From Balneolales bacterium (GTDB lineage Bacteria > Bacteroidota > Rhodothermia > Balneolales > Natronogracilivirgulaceae), in NCBI GenBank assembly GCA_007132975.1, contig SLNO01000126.1:1-50403 (forward strand): a stretch of DNA of 50,403 nt, read 5' to 3'. This document shows positions 24,838-34,167 of this stretch, piece after piece (position 1 is the stretch's first letter; every line of letters starts with the position of its first letter). The position numbers were made by a program, and so were the translations under genes. Below the pieces are notes generated by a model. It saw nothing but the letters and a program-made list of their open reading frames with translations, was not told the origin of the DNA and ran no database searches.

Positions 24838-25917
24838 TCAGGATTCACCGACTTCCTGCATCCTTTCTAGGTTGTCCTGGATACGCAGGGCCTTGATGAC
24901 ATCAGCAAGGTCCCCTTTCATGATAGCGTCCAGGTTGTAGAGTGTCAGGCCGATACGGTGGTCGGTCAGGCGTCCCTGCGGGAAGTTGTAGGTGCGGATT
25001 TTGGCGCTTCGGTCGCCGGTAGATACCTGGCTTTTGCGCGCGGCGGCGCGTTCGGAGTGTTTTTTCTCGTATTCATGCTCGTAGAGGCGGGAACGGAGCA
25101 TGGCCATGGCCTTGTCGCGGTTCTTGTGCTGGGAGCGCTCCTGCTGGCAGGTCACGACCACTCCGGTGGGCACGTGCCGGATGCGCACGGCCGAGTCGGT
25201 GGTGTTCACGTGCTGTCCGCCGGCGCCGCTGGACCGGTAAGCTTCGAATTCCAGGTCGGCGGGGTTGATCTGGATGTCCACCTCCTCCGCCTCGGGCAGG
25301 ACGGCCACGGTGGCCGCGGAGGTGTGCACCCTTCCCTGCGATTCGGTCTCAGGCACACGCTGGACCCGGTGTACCCCGCTTTCGTACTTCATTTCCGCGA
25401 AAACATCCACCCCTTCCAGCTTGAATACGATATCCTTGTAGCCGCCTTTTTCGGATTCGTGGAGGTCCATGAGTTCGAGTTTCCAATTGCGATCGTCAGC
25501 ATAGCGCCGGTACATTTCGAACAGGTCACCGGCGAAGATCGCGGCCTCGTCGCCACCCGTTCCGGCGCGGATTTCGACGATGGCGTTTTTCGAGTCTTCG
25601 GGATCTTTGGGGATGAGCTCCATGCGGATCTTTTCCTCCAGGGCCTCGGCCTGGCCGGTCAGGTCCTTGAGCTCGGCGCGGGCCATTTCGGTCAGCTCGG
25701 GGTCTTCATTCTGTTCGATGATCTCACTGTTGCCCTCGATCTGCGTCCGGAGCTCCTGCAAGGTGCGGTAATCATCCACCAGTGATTTCAGGCTGCTGTG
25801 CTCTTTGGTAATCCTGGTCAGTTTCTCGGGCTGGTTGTAAATTTCCGGATCGCTGAGGGCCACGCTCAGTTCATGGAACCGGGACTGCAAATGGGCCAGT
25901 TTGTTGTCAATATTCAT
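24838..25917 (-). CDS. prfA: Peptide chain release factor 1
   Basis: RF1 reads UAA and UAG stops and triggers peptide release. The 359-residue protein has the coiled N-terminal region, the anticodon-like segment [27 protein letters not shown] (PET in place of the common PAT variant), and the catalytic GGQ in [18 protein letters not shown] (about 233). [18 protein letters not shown] follows. The PxT tripeptide and HTSAATV mark it as RF1 rather than RF2. It is divergent from purK. Confidence 0.95.
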   Translation of the reverse strand: MNIDNKLAHLQSRFHELSVALSDPEIYNQPEKLTRITKEHSSLKSLVDDYRTLQELRTQIEGNSEIIEQNEDPELTEMARAELKDLTGQAEALEEKIRMELIPKDPEDSKNAIVEIRAGTGGDEAAIFAGDLFEMYRRYADDRNWKLELMDLHESEKGGYKDIVFKLEGVDVFAEMKYESGVHRVQRVPETESQGRVHTSAATVAVLPEAEEVDIQINPADLEFEAYRSSGAGGQHVNTTDSAVRIRHVPTGVVVTCQQERSQHKNRDKAMAMLRSRLYEHEYEKKHSERAAARKSQVSTGDRSAKIRTYNFPQGRLTDHRIGLTLYNLDAIMKGDLADVIKALRIQDNLERMQEVGES

Positions 25918-26070
25918 GGGTGGTGAAAGCGCTGATTGCGGACTTCCGCCATTTTGCGGGGAAAGTTTCCCACATATTGCCGGATTTCCTGTATTTTCCG
26001 TGGCGAAGCCGCTTCGGCTGCCAACTGTATCAAAGGTGTAAAATAGGCATTTTATCAGCTTTAAACCTGC

Positions 26071-27285
26071 ATGAAGAAGAATTCCACGTTACCGCTATCC
26101 GCCGAAACTACCATTGGCTTTCTGGGAGCCGGCCAGCTGGCGCGCATGTCTGCCGCCGTAGTGATGCGTCTGGGCATGAGAGCTGCGGTCTACTCAGGCT
26201 CCGCGACCGACGCGGATAGGCATCCCGGCCTGAAACCGGAGTTTGCCGCATCGCTGCAGCCGCTGGAATGGATGACGCCTCTGCGCTATCCCGGCCGCTT
26301 CGACGACGAGGAGGCGCTGGTGCGGTTTGCCCGTCAGTGCGATGTGATCACCCTGGAGAATGAATTCCTGGACGGGGAGCTGCTGCTGCGCGTTCGGGAC
26401 AGGTCGGGCACTCCCATGTGGCCGTCGCCGGAATCATTTCTGAAACTGGAATCCAAGTGGCTTGAGAAGGAATCGTTCCGCAAGGCCGGGATACCGGTGA
26501 CGCCTTATGCAAAAATCGCATCCATCCGGGATATGGAGGCCTTTGGCGAGGCACATGGGTACCCGTTTGTGCTGAAATCCTCCAAAGGCGGCTATGACGG
26601 CTACGGAAACCGGACCGTCCGGGGCCGTGAGGATATGTCCGAAGCTTTTTCCTCCCTTGGTGGCGATGCCGGGCATGAACTCATCGCCGAGGCATTCATC
26701 CCGTTCCATAAAGAACTGGCGGTGCAGGTTGCCCGGAACCACACCGGCCATGTGGTCTATCCCTGCTGTGAGACCATCCAGCAGGGACATATCTGCAAAA
26801 CGGTGATCGCCCCGGCTCCGGTGGACCCGCTCCTGGCTGTGGAGGCGCAGCGTCTGGCACTGCAGGCAATCGAGGCGGTCGATGGCATCGGACTTTTTGC
26901 TTTCGAGTTCTTCCTGACCGATGACGGGCGCCTGTACCTGAACGAATCGGCGCCGCGACCGCACAATTCGGGTCACTACACCATCGAAGGATGCATAATT
27001 TCGCAATTCGAGAACCATGTCAGGGCCGTTGCGGGGCTCCCGCTGGGTCCGGCAGACATGCGGGCGCCAGCGGCCGTAATGGAAAACCTGCTCGGCCTCC
27101 GTGACGGTCCGGCCGTTGCCGAGGTGCCTGATGAGCTTTGGGGATCAAAGGAAACCCACCTCCACATCTATGGCAAGCATGGCAGCCGCGTTGGGAGGAA
27201 AATGGGGCACCTCACCGTGCTGGGCGATGAACTGGTGGAGACGGCCGCAAGGGCTTCGGCCCTGGCTTCGAAAATTGTTCTGTAG
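26071..27285 (+). CDS. purK: 5-(carboxyamino)imidazole ribonucleotide synthase
   Basis: PurK carboxylates AIR with ATP and bicarbonate in purine synthesis. The 404-residue ATP-grasp protein has the N-terminal nucleotide fold [12 protein letters not shown], the central [15 protein letters not shown], the ATP-grasp glycine loop [14 protein letters not shown] and ELAVQVARN, and the metal/catalytic region [32 protein letters not shown]. The usual [12 protein letters not shown] segment is [12 protein letters not shown] here. It is followed after 91 bp by purE on the same strand, the classical pair. Confidence 0.95.
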   Translation: MKKNSTLPLSAETTIGFLGAGQLARMSAAVVMRLGMRAAVYSGSATDADRHPGLKPEFAASLQPLEWMTPLRYPGRFDDEEALVRFARQCDVITLENEFLDGELLLRVRDRSGTPMWPSPESFLKLESKWLEKESFRKAGIPVTPYAKIASIRDMEAFGEAHGYPFVLKSSKGGYDGYGNRTVRGREDMSEAFSSLGGDAGHELIAEAFIPFHKELAVQVARNHTGHVVYPCCETIQQGHICKTVIAPAPVDPLLAVEAQRLALQAIEAVDGIGLFAFEFFLTDDGRLYLNESAPRPHNSGHYTIEGCIISQFENHVRAVAGLPLGPADMRAPAAVMENLLGLRDGPAVAEVPDELWGSKETHLHIYGKHGSRVGRKMGHLTVLGDELVETAARASALASKIVL

Positions 27286-27376
27286 GGGGTATGGATGATG
27301 GAGACTTGACAGCCAAAAAACGGAAAACCGGCTCACATTGCCCGATGAATGTTAACATGTTATTTTTATCGTCACT

Positions 27377-27883
27377 ATGAAAAGCAAAGATCAAACAACT
27401 TCGAAAGCCAAAGTAGCCGTTATCATGGGCAGTGACTCCGACTGGCCCGTCATGAAAGCGGCGGCAGAGATTTGCGGTCAGTTTGGGGCCACTGTCGAGA
27501 AAGCAGTTGTCTCGGCCCATCGCACCCCCGTCCACATGGCCGAATTCGCCTCATCAGCGCGGGAAAAAGGGTTCGGCGTGATCATTGCCGGTGCCGGCGG
27601 CGCTGCGCACCTGCCTGGCATGGTGGCCGCGCATACCACACTGCCTGTGATCGGAGTACCCGTATCCACACGCCATCTGAAAGGCATGGACAGCCTGCTG
27701 TCCATCGTACAGATGCCCCGGGGTGTACCCGTTGCCACGGTAGCCATCGACAATGCCATGAACGCAGGACTTCTCGCCTTGCAGATCCTTGCCGTCAATG
27801 ACCTGGAACTGGCCAATAAGCTGGACACCTGGCGCGAGGAGCAGCGCGAAGCTTCCATGCGGAAAAGCGAGCTTTTGAAGTAA
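27377..27883 (+). CDS. purE: N5-carboxyaminoimidazole ribonucleotide mutase
   Basis: PurE moves the carboxyl group to C4, completing the PurK step. The 168-residue protein has [14 protein letters not shown] (about 13-26), [11 protein letters not shown] with the catalytic histidine, [15 protein letters not shown], and [22 protein letters not shown]. Length is typical of class I PurE. Confidence 0.96.
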   Translation: MKSKDQTTSKAKVAVIMGSDSDWPVMKAAAEICGQFGATVEKAVVSAHRTPVHMAEFASSAREKGFGVIIAGAGGAAHLPGMVAAHTTLPVIGVPVSTRHLKGMDSLLSIVQMPRGVPVATVAIDNAMNAGLLALQILAVNDLELANKLDTWREEQREASMRKSELLK

Positions 27884-27946
27884 GGACCGTTGGCGGGCAA
27901 CACTATGGGCCGGTGGCTCTGTCCTGCCGGTGTTAAAACCGCAGTC

Positions 27947-29107
27947 TCAGGAAAACACCGACTTCACCCGCTCAAACAGGTTCTCCCTTGCCTCCTTGCT
28001 GTGGGCCGGATTGAAGTTTTTGGATTCTCCTAGCGCCTGGATGTGCTTCTTCTCCTCATCCGTCAGCTTGGTGGGGATGAAGACGTTCACCCGCACATAC
28101 TGGTCGCCGAATTTGTGAGAGTTCAGCCCCTTGATGCCTTTCTCTTTCATTCGCAGCATCTTGCCCGGCTGCGTTCCCGCATCGATCTTGATACGCGCTT
28201 TTCCTTTGAGGGTAGGCACTTCGGTGGTGACACCCATCACCGCATCCGGAATGCTGATGTTGAGGTCGAAGAAAATATCGTCACCCTCGCGGCGGAAATG
28301 TTCGTGCTCCTTTTCCTCGATCAGGACGATCAGGGTGCCGGCTTCCCCGCCACGGATACCCGCATGTCCCTGGCCTCTCAGACTGATGTAATTGCCTTTG
28401 CTTACGCCGCTCGGAATCTGGATCTTGACGGTCTCTTCACCCTTGACCCGGCCGTTCCCATGGCATTTCTTGCACTTGTTGCGAATGGTGCGCCCTTCGC
28501 CGTGGCATGATGGACATGGCTGCACATTCACGAACTGGCCAAACATGGTGCGGGTAACCTGCCGGACTTCACCCACGCCGTTGCAGGTGTCACAGGTCAT
28601 GAAATCATCATCTGAGTCGGCACCGGTTCCACCGCACTCGCCGCAAGATACGTTCTTCTTGACCTTGATCTCCCGATCCGTGCCGAAAGCTATCTCCTCA
28701 AGTGTGAGATGCAGCCGGACTTTCATATCCTCGCCGGGCTGTCCGGCACCATTCCTGCGCCGGCTGCGACCCTGGGCGCCGCCCATGCCGCCAAAGATAT
28801 CCCCTCCGAAAATATCGCTGAAACGGCTGAAAATATCCTCAAAACTCACGTCCTGGAAGTCGGCGCCAAATCCACCGGCACCTCTCAGTCCGTCATGCCC
28901 GAACTGGTCGTAGCGGGCCCTTTTGTCCGGATCCTTGAGCACATCGAAGGCCTCAGCGGCTTCCTTGAATTTTTTCTCTGCTTCGGGATCGTTGGCGTTG
29001 CGGTCGGGATGGTATTTCATTGCCATCTTGCGGTAGGCCCGCTTCAGTTCCGCTTCGTCGACGCCCTTGCTGACGCCCAGTACTTCGTAGTAATCTCTTT
29101 TTGCCAT
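27947..29107 (-). CDS. dnaJ: Chaperone DnaJ
   Basis: The 386-residue type I J protein has the J domain with HPD (KYHPDRNAND, about 31-40), a Gly/Phe-rich region, four CxxCxGxG zinc modules (CGECGGTG, CDTCNGVG, CPSCHGEG, CKKCHGNG, about 145-220) and the C-terminal peptide-binding domains. It stimulates DnaK ATPase and delivers substrates. It closes the hrcA-grpE-dnaJ unit, starting 7 bp after grpE. dnaK is not in the window. Confidence 0.97.
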   Translation of the reverse strand: MAKRDYYEVLGVSKGVDEAELKRAYRKMAMKYHPDRNANDPEAEKKFKEAAEAFDVLKDPDKRARYDQFGHDGLRGAGGFGADFQDVSFEDIFSRFSDIFGGDIFGGMGGAQGRSRRRNGAGQPGEDMKVRLHLTLEEIAFGTDREIKVKKNVSCGECGGTGADSDDDFMTCDTCNGVGEVRQVTRTMFGQFVNVQPCPSCHGEGRTIRNKCKKCHGNGRVKGEETVKIQIPSGVSKGNYISLRGQGHAGIRGGEAGTLIVLIEEKEHEHFRREGDDIFFDLNISIPDAVMGVTTEVPTLKGKARIKIDAGTQPGKMLRMKEKGIKGLNSHKFGDQYVRVNVFIPTKLTDEEKKHIQALGESKNFNPAHSKEARENLFERVKSVFS

Positions 29108-29114
29108 TTGTTGG

Positions 29115-29789
29115 TTATTGACTGACTATTACCTTTGCGTGCTTTATGACCCTTTCACCGATCTTGTAGCCCGGCTCGAGTATTTGTATGACAGTGTTGC
29201 TTTCGGTGGATGCGTCCGGCGCGGGCTGCATTAGCATGGCGTCATGCTGCTCCACGTCAAACGGCACTCCGGTTTCTTCTATGGGCTCCACGCCGTAGTC
29301 CTGCAGCACCCGCTCGAAATTGGACAGGACCAGTTTCAATCCTTCCACAAAACCTTTTTCCAGCTCCTTTCCTTCCGAAGCCTCCACACTGCGTTTCAGA
29401 TCTTCCCGGATGGGGAGGAAACGGGAGACGGCGTTTGCACGTGACTCCTCAAACAACTGCAATTTCTCCTTTTGCGTTCTGCGCTTGAGGTTTTCAAACT
29501 CAGCCGCCTTGCGCAACATGGCGTCGCGGGTGCGGGCAAGTTCATCCTCCAGCCGGGCGATTTCAAGCTCCGGGTCCACAAGCTGCTCTTCGCGTGTGCC
29601 CTCCTCTTCCGGGGCTTCCGCCTCCGGGGCGGTGTCACTGTGTGCTTCCTTTTCGGTGTTACCGTCTGTCTCTGGGGCAGATGCCTCTTTCTCCTTCTCG
29701 TCGGAAGGGCTTGCACCTGTCCGCTGTTTAGCATCCGGTACGTCAGCTGTCGGCTTTACGTTTTTTTTCTTTTCTTCAACAGGTTTCAT
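29115..29789 (-). CDS. grpE: Nucleotide exchange factor GrpE
   Basis: The 224-residue protein has a long acidic, disordered N-terminus (about 1-80, rich in Glu, Lys and Ala), a coiled coil (ARLEDELARTRDAMLRKAAEFENLKRR) and the C-terminal beta domain ending PGYKIGERVIKHAKVIVSQ, the standard GrpE end. It releases ADP from DnaK. It sits between hrcA (107 bp upstream) and dnaJ (7 bp downstream). Confidence 0.95.
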   Translation of the reverse strand: MKPVEEKKKNVKPTADVPDAKQRTGASPSDEKEKEASAPETDGNTEKEAHSDTAPEAEAPEEEGTREEQLVDPELEIARLEDELARTRDAMLRKAAEFENLKRRTQKEKLQLFEESRANAVSRFLPIREDLKRSVEASEGKELEKGFVEGLKLVLSNFERVLQDYGVEPIEETGVPFDVEQHDAMLMQPAPDASTESNTVIQILEPGYKIGERVIKHAKVIVSQ

Positions 29790-29896
29790 ACTGCTTACTA
29801 ATATGGATTATTCGCTATTTAGATTTCCCTCATCGCAACGGCTGTCAGAATGCCGATAGTACCATGCTGTTTGCAGGCTACTTTCATCGGCCGCCG

Positions 29897-30949
29897 TCAC
29901 CCCGGGCTGAATTGGTTGAACCGGTTGGCCAGCTGCTCAACGAGCGCCACCATCCGGCTGTAATTCATACGGGTCGGGCCTACCAGTCCAATTGTGCCCT
30001 TTATCCCGGCATAGTGGTAGTCGGCCGAGACCACACTGCACTGTTCCACCTGTTGGATCTTGTTCTCCTTGCCGATGCGTATCTGCACATCCCGGTCGCT
30101 CCTGAGCTCCCGGTTTTCATCGAACAGGTGGATGATCATGTCCTCGTTTTCCAGCAGCTCCACAATGCCCTTATAACTGCTCAAATCACTGAATTCAGGC
30201 TGCAGCGCCATATACTCCACCCCGCCAAAATGGAATTTGCGAAGCTGCCGGTCGTCGAAAATGGTGTCGGCACTGTCGAGGAAGACACGGATAAGCCCGG
30301 CGGAATCGTCCCCGTCGAAGCCGGCCAGCATTTCATCGATTTTCTGTGCGATCTCGCTGAGCTTGTAACCGTGCAACCGCTCGTTGAGGAATCGGGCGAC
30401 CCGCTCCATTTCACGCGGACTGATCTCGCTCTGTACTTCAACGGTCAGCGTCTTCACAATGCCGCTTTCGATGGTGAGGACCACCAGGATCCGGTTGGAG
30501 CTGATGGAGACCAGCTCGATCTTGCGGAAAACGCCGTGTGCCAGCTTGGGGGCAATGACCACAGCCAGCAGGTTGGAAAGCCGTGCCAGGATGCGCGCTG
30601 CCGACTGCACCGCCTCGTCCACATCCGCCGTCAGGTAATTCTGTATGGTATCCAGGATCTGCCGCTCCTCCCTGCTGAGCACCGATACCTGCATCAGGGA
30701 GTTGACGTAGAGTCGGTACCCGTCCTCGGTGGGTATGCGTCCCGATGAGGTATGTGGATGATCCAGCAGCCCTTTGCTTTCCAGACTGTTCATGGCATTG
30801 CGCACCGTGGCCGAGCTGATGTTCAGCCGGTAACGATCAACCAGAGTTTTGGAAGCTACAGGACTGGCCGTCACAATGAAGTTCTGGATGATGTACCTGA
30901 GTACCTCCTGCTCACGGTGTGTCAGTTCGGAAAACCCGGATAATCTCAT
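29897..30949 (-). CDS. hrcA: Heat-inducible transcription repressor HrcA
   Basis: The 350-residue protein has the N-terminal winged helix (LTHREQEVLRYIIQNFIVTASPVASKTL, then SSATVRNAMNSLESKGLLDHPHTSSGRIPTEDGYRLYVN), the hallmark of HrcA, followed by the GAF-like and dimer regions, ending GTIGLVGPTRMNYSRMVALVEQLA. HrcA normally binds CIRCE elements before hrcA/dnaK/groE. None is visible in the 90 bp upstream; only a different inverted repeat is there (30966-31001). Confidence 0.96.
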   Translation of the reverse strand: MRLSGFSELTHREQEVLRYIIQNFIVTASPVASKTLVDRYRLNISSATVRNAMNSLESKGLLDHPHTSSGRIPTEDGYRLYVNSLMQVSVLSREERQILDTIQNYLTADVDEAVQSAARILARLSNLLAVVIAPKLAHGVFRKIELVSISSNRILVVLTIESGIVKTLTVEVQSEISPREMERVARFLNERLHGYKLSEIAQKIDEMLAGFDGDDSAGLIRVFLDSADTIFDDRQLRKFHFGGVEYMALQPEFSDLSSYKGIVELLENEDMIIHLFDENRELRSDRDVQIRIGKENKIQQVEQCSVVSADYHYAGIKGTIGLVGPTRMNYSRMVALVEQLANRFNQFSPG

Positions 30950-30965
30950 TTCGTTCTGTGATTTT

Positions 30966-31001
30966 GGAATCTTTTACAACTAAGTAAAATAACAAAATTC
31001 C
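30966..31001. promoter_or_regulatory. Inverted repeat upstream of hrcA
   Basis: TTTTAC (30972-30977) and GTAAAA (30984-30989) are perfect half-sites 6 bp apart. An outer GGAAT/ATTCC pair flanks them off-centre by 3 bp. It lies 17-52 bp upstream of the hrcA start, where an operator or promoter is expected, and is not a CIRCE element. Confidence 0.35.
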
Positions 31002-31042
31002 ATGCAAAATGAAACGGATGCGACGGTATGGCGCCGGCTCCG

Positions 31043-31423
31043 CTACGCCTCGTTGAAGATCTCGATCATGTTGCCGTCAGGGTCGGATATAAAGACGAAG
31101 CGGCCGTTTTTACGGTTGGATGGCCCGCTCAGAATAGTCACCTCCTGTTCACGGAAAAACGCGGCCATTTCATCCACCTGCTCCGGGCTGTCCACAAAAA
31201 AACCGAAATGGTCCACACGGTAATCCTTCGAGGTCTTCTCGTACTCGGTCTCGGCTTCAACGAGCACCAGCGAATCCTTGCCGATGCGGTAGACGGTCAT
31301 ACTGCGCCCCATCTTCTTTTCGATCCCGAATCCAAGTATCTCGCTGTAGAACTGCTCGGCTTTCTCAATATTGTTGACCCGAAGGGTAATATGATTGATT
31401 CCTTTAAACTTGAACTTGCTCAT
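31043..31423 (-). CDS. VOC (glyoxalase/dioxygenase fold) family protein
   Basis: From ATG 31423 the product is 126 residues with the VOC pattern: GINHITLRVNNIEKAEQFYSEILGF, then DHFGFFVDSPEQVDEMAAFF and FVFISDPDGNMIEIFNE at the C-terminus, with metal-ligand His and Glu. It is of the glyoxalase/fosfomycin-resistance type; the substrate is unknown. A longer frame starts at 31570 but its extra 49 residues are not family-like. Confidence 0.85.
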   Translation of the reverse strand: MSKFKFKGINHITLRVNNIEKAEQFYSEILGFGIEKKMGRSMTVYRIGKDSLVLVEAETEYEKTSKDYRVDHFGFFVDSPEQVDEMAAFFREQEVTILSGPSNRKNGRFVFISDPDGNMIEIFNEA

Positions 31424-31602
31424 ATAATACTGTTTTAAATGGGTGGATGATTTCAGCGGCCCGGCCGCCGGTACCGCCGATTGCACAGCGTGTTGCAACA
31501 TGACGGAACCTTCCGTCTGGATCCGGCACTGCCACAGCTTGTCCTGGGGGAATCCAGATGGAAGGCGCACGCGCGCAAGCTTTCGCGCTTAATATAACGC
31601 AA

Positions 31603-31633
31603 TTTTATCTTTTTCAGTTTAGTCATACCTTTG
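31603..31633 (+). promoter_or_regulatory. Bacteroidota-type promoter upstream of rsmI
   Basis: TACCTTTG (31626-31633) is an exact TANNTTTG match. TTTT (31603-31606) lies 19 bp upstream in place of TTTG. Transcription would start near 31640, about 60 bp before the rsmI start. Confidence 0.5.
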
Positions 31634-31697
31634 GTATCAGCCGTCCCGGCCCTCCCGGGGATCCCGGTCCATTCCGATCACACAAAACCCATCATCA

Positions 31698-32393
31698 TTG
31701 GGAACTCTCTACCTCGTGGCCACTCCCATCGGCAATCTGTCCGATTTCTCGAAGCGTTCGGCGGATACGCTGCGATCGGTCGACGCTATCGCCTGCGAGG
31801 ACACCCGCACATCCTCCCGGCTGCTCCGCCACTACGGCATTGAAACACCCATGATACCGTTCCATCAGCACAATGAGCACAAAAAGGTGGCCATGCTCAT
31901 GGAGCGGCTCGACAGCGGACAGCAGATTGCGCTGATCAGCGATGCGGGTACCCCAGGCGTCTCCGATCCTGGATTCCTTGCGGCCAGGGAAGCGCACAAA
32001 AAGGGTCACACCGTCTGTGCCATACCGGGCGCCTCCGCTCTTCTCACGGCCCTGGCGGCAAGCGGACTGCCCAGTGACCGGTTCCTGTTCGAGGGGTTTC
32101 TGCCGGTCAAAAAGGGTCGGGCTGGACGGTTGGACGCCATTTGCAGCCAGGATGTCACCGTCATTCTCTTCGAAAGCGTCCACAGGATCCAAAAACTTGT
32201 GGATGAGCTTGCCGCCAGGTGCGACGGACAGCGGATGATTGCCGTCTGCCGCGAGCTCACCAAGCAGTTTGAGGAGATCATACGCGGATCAATTGAAGAT
32301 GTTCGTGAGCGGATATCCAGCCATCCCAATCTTAAGGGCGAGTTTGTCGTTATTCTCGCAAGCAAAAACTACTCTGAAGACTACTCTGAATAG
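31698..32393 (+). CDS. rsmI: 16S rRNA (cytidine(1402)-2'-O)-methyltransferase
   Basis: RsmI methylates the 2'-OH of C1402 in the ribosomal decoding centre. The 231-residue SAM enzyme (tetrapyrrole methyltransferase fold) starts GTLYLVATPIGNLSDFS, with ACEDTRTSSRLL, ALISDAGTPGVSDPG and IPGASALLTALAASGL. The start is TTG 31698; no ATG lies in frame upstream and the family begins at this point. The gene is directly followed by lnt (TAG then ATG). Confidence 0.93.
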   Translation: MGTLYLVATPIGNLSDFSKRSADTLRSVDAIACEDTRTSSRLLRHYGIETPMIPFHQHNEHKKVAMLMERLDSGQQIALISDAGTPGVSDPGFLAAREAHKKGHTVCAIPGASALLTALAASGLPSDRFLFEGFLPVKKGRAGRLDAICSQDVTVILFESVHRIQKLVDELAARCDGQRMIAVCRELTKQFEEIIRGSIEDVRERISSHPNLKGEFVVILASKNYSEDYSE

Positions 32394-33944
32394 ATGCATT
32401 TCGTGACACAATTCTGGAATCAAAAGTGGTACGTCAGCCTGGCGGCGGGACTGTTGCTGGGGCTTAGCTTTTCCCCCTTACCGTTTCCATTCGGGCTGCT
32501 TGTGCTGCCGGCCTTCCTGCTGTTTTTCCGGCTTACGGACCTCACCGGATCGGCCCGTGAAATGGCCTATGTCTCCTATGCGGGCCTGCTGCTCTGGAAC
32601 ATCATCACCACCTACTGGCTGATGTTTGCCACGGTAGCCGGCGGCGTGGCCGCCATCCTGGCCAACTCCGCCATCATGACCCTGCCTCTGATGGCGATTT
32701 GGCACCTGCGCCATCGGCCGATGCCCTTGTGGCTAACCTCTCTGATGGTGCCGGCCGTCTGGCTGACCTACGAGTTCCTGCACTTCCGCTGGGACCTTTC
32801 CTGGCCGTGGCTGAGTCTGGGCAACACCTTTGCCACGGCCCCCTGGCTGGTGCAATGGATCTCCGTCTCCGGCATGCTCGGGATCACATTCTGGGTGCTA
32901 CTCGCCGCCTGGCTGCTGTACCGGAGCGCCCCATGGGCCGCCCTGCTGCCCGTACTGCTGGTTCCGCCCGCCGGATCGCTCCTGATCTATGCGGTCCACG
33001 ACCCCGAACCCGTAGACCACATCGAGGTGGCCATCATGCAGCCCAACTACGACTCCTACCTGCACCTGTCGGGCTATCCGGATGCCATCACACCGCTCGA
33101 GGAGCTGCTTGATCTGACCACCGGCGTCATCACCCCGCAAACCCGGGCCGTCTTCTGGCCTGAAAACGCCATCAAGGCGCTCATTGTGCAGGATTACCCG
33201 GGACAGGCCGACCGTCTCATCCACCAATATGTGCGAGAGTGGGACATCCCGCTGATCGCCGGTTCCTCCTTCCTGCGACGCTACGAACCCGGCACCGAGC
33301 CGCCGGTCACCCGGGGCGAGTACGGCGGAAGGCCGTTCAACATCTACAACTCCGCACTGGGTTTCTATCCCGATGGCAGCCTGGATTTCTACAAAAAGGC
33401 CAAACTCGTACCCATGGTCGAGCGCATCCCGTTCGTCCACACACTCAGCCGCATGGACGTTTTCGGCTGGGTCGACTGGAGCGAGCTGGCCATGTTCGGC
33501 AAAGGCCGCACCACCGATATGTTCGATGTGGACGGGTTCGCGGTGCCGGCGCTGATCTGCTATGATTCGGTCTACCCAGACTGGGTCCGCCGATTTGTCC
33601 GGGAGGACGCGGCCTTTCTTGTGGTCATCACCAACGACGGATGGTGGGGCAACACCAGCGGCCACATCCAGCACTATGAATTCGCCCGCCTGCGCGCCGT
33701 GGAAACCCGCCGAACGGTGCTTCGGAGTGCCAACAACGGTCTGTCAGGCGTCATCCACGCCAACGGGGACGTGGCCGTGAAAACCACGTACTGGACCCGT
33801 GATATGTTCACCTACAATGTGCCGGTATTGGATGGCACTACCTTCTACGTCCGCTATGGAGACTGGATCGGGTGGATGAGCCTGCTGCTCGCCGTCGCGG
33901 CGCTGGTACTTGTCCGCCTCTATCCGCGCCATCGGAATTTCTGA
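32394..33944 (+). CDS. lnt: Apolipoprotein N-acyltransferase
   Basis: Lnt adds the third acyl chain to lipoproteins in the inner membrane. The 516-residue protein has about seven membrane helices (1-195) and the nitrilase-like domain with the catalytic triad: Glu in FWPENAIKAL (about 261), Lys in DFYKKAKLVPMVERIPF (about 336), and Cys in PALICYDSVYPD (about 388). A last helix closes the protein. The start lies directly after the rsmI stop. A Lnt-acylated lipoprotein is predicted at 12777-13520. Confidence 0.95.
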   Translation: MHFVTQFWNQKWYVSLAAGLLLGLSFSPLPFPFGLLVLPAFLLFFRLTDLTGSAREMAYVSYAGLLLWNIITTYWLMFATVAGGVAAILANSAIMTLPLMAIWHLRHRPMPLWLTSLMVPAVWLTYEFLHFRWDLSWPWLSLGNTFATAPWLVQWISVSGMLGITFWVLLAAWLLYRSAPWAALLPVLLVPPAGSLLIYAVHDPEPVDHIEVAIMQPNYDSYLHLSGYPDAITPLEELLDLTTGVITPQTRAVFWPENAIKALIVQDYPGQADRLIHQYVREWDIPLIAGSSFLRRYEPGTEPPVTRGEYGGRPFNIYNSALGFYPDGSLDFYKKAKLVPMVERIPFVHTLSRMDVFGWVDWSELAMFGKGRTTDMFDVDGFAVPALICYDSVYPDWVRRFVREDAAFLVVITNDGWWGNTSGHIQHYEFARLRAVETRRTVLRSANNGLSGVIHANGDVAVKTTYWTRDMFTYNVPVLDGTTFYVRYGDWIGWMSLLLAVAALVLVRLYPRHRNF

Positions 33945-33980
33945 CCCTTGACCCGCCCAGCCGATGTCAGGGAAAACGAA

Positions 33981-34040
33981 TGAGCCACCCTGCGAAACAG
34001 GGATGACGGCTGACCCACGCTGCGAAACAGGTTGTATTGA
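33981..34040. repeat. 30-bp tandem duplication with a small hairpin
   Basis: The two units (33981-34010 and 34011-34040) agree at about 20 of the first 22 bases and share CTGCGAAACAGG. In the first unit CCCTG/CAGGG forms a perfect hairpin with the loop CGAAA (33988-34002). It lies between the convergent lnt and sprA genes, 37 bp after lnt, and could be a 3' end. No T-run follows. Confidence 0.35.
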
Positions 34041-34167
34041 TCAGCAACCCCGGATGGCAAGTGTCCTGCAAGCGGACGAGAATATCAAAGTGCGAGGCAA
34101 GGTGAAAGGGAAAGTGCGGGTGAAAGCGCGAGAGGCATACGCACAACTTGCCGGGCATACCATTCTG

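Noticed and set aside
22697-34037. Shared 13-mer AACAGGTTGTATT at 22697 and 34026 as a dispersed repeat
   Set aside because: In 50 kb, matches of this length are expected by chance, and the flanks do not align.
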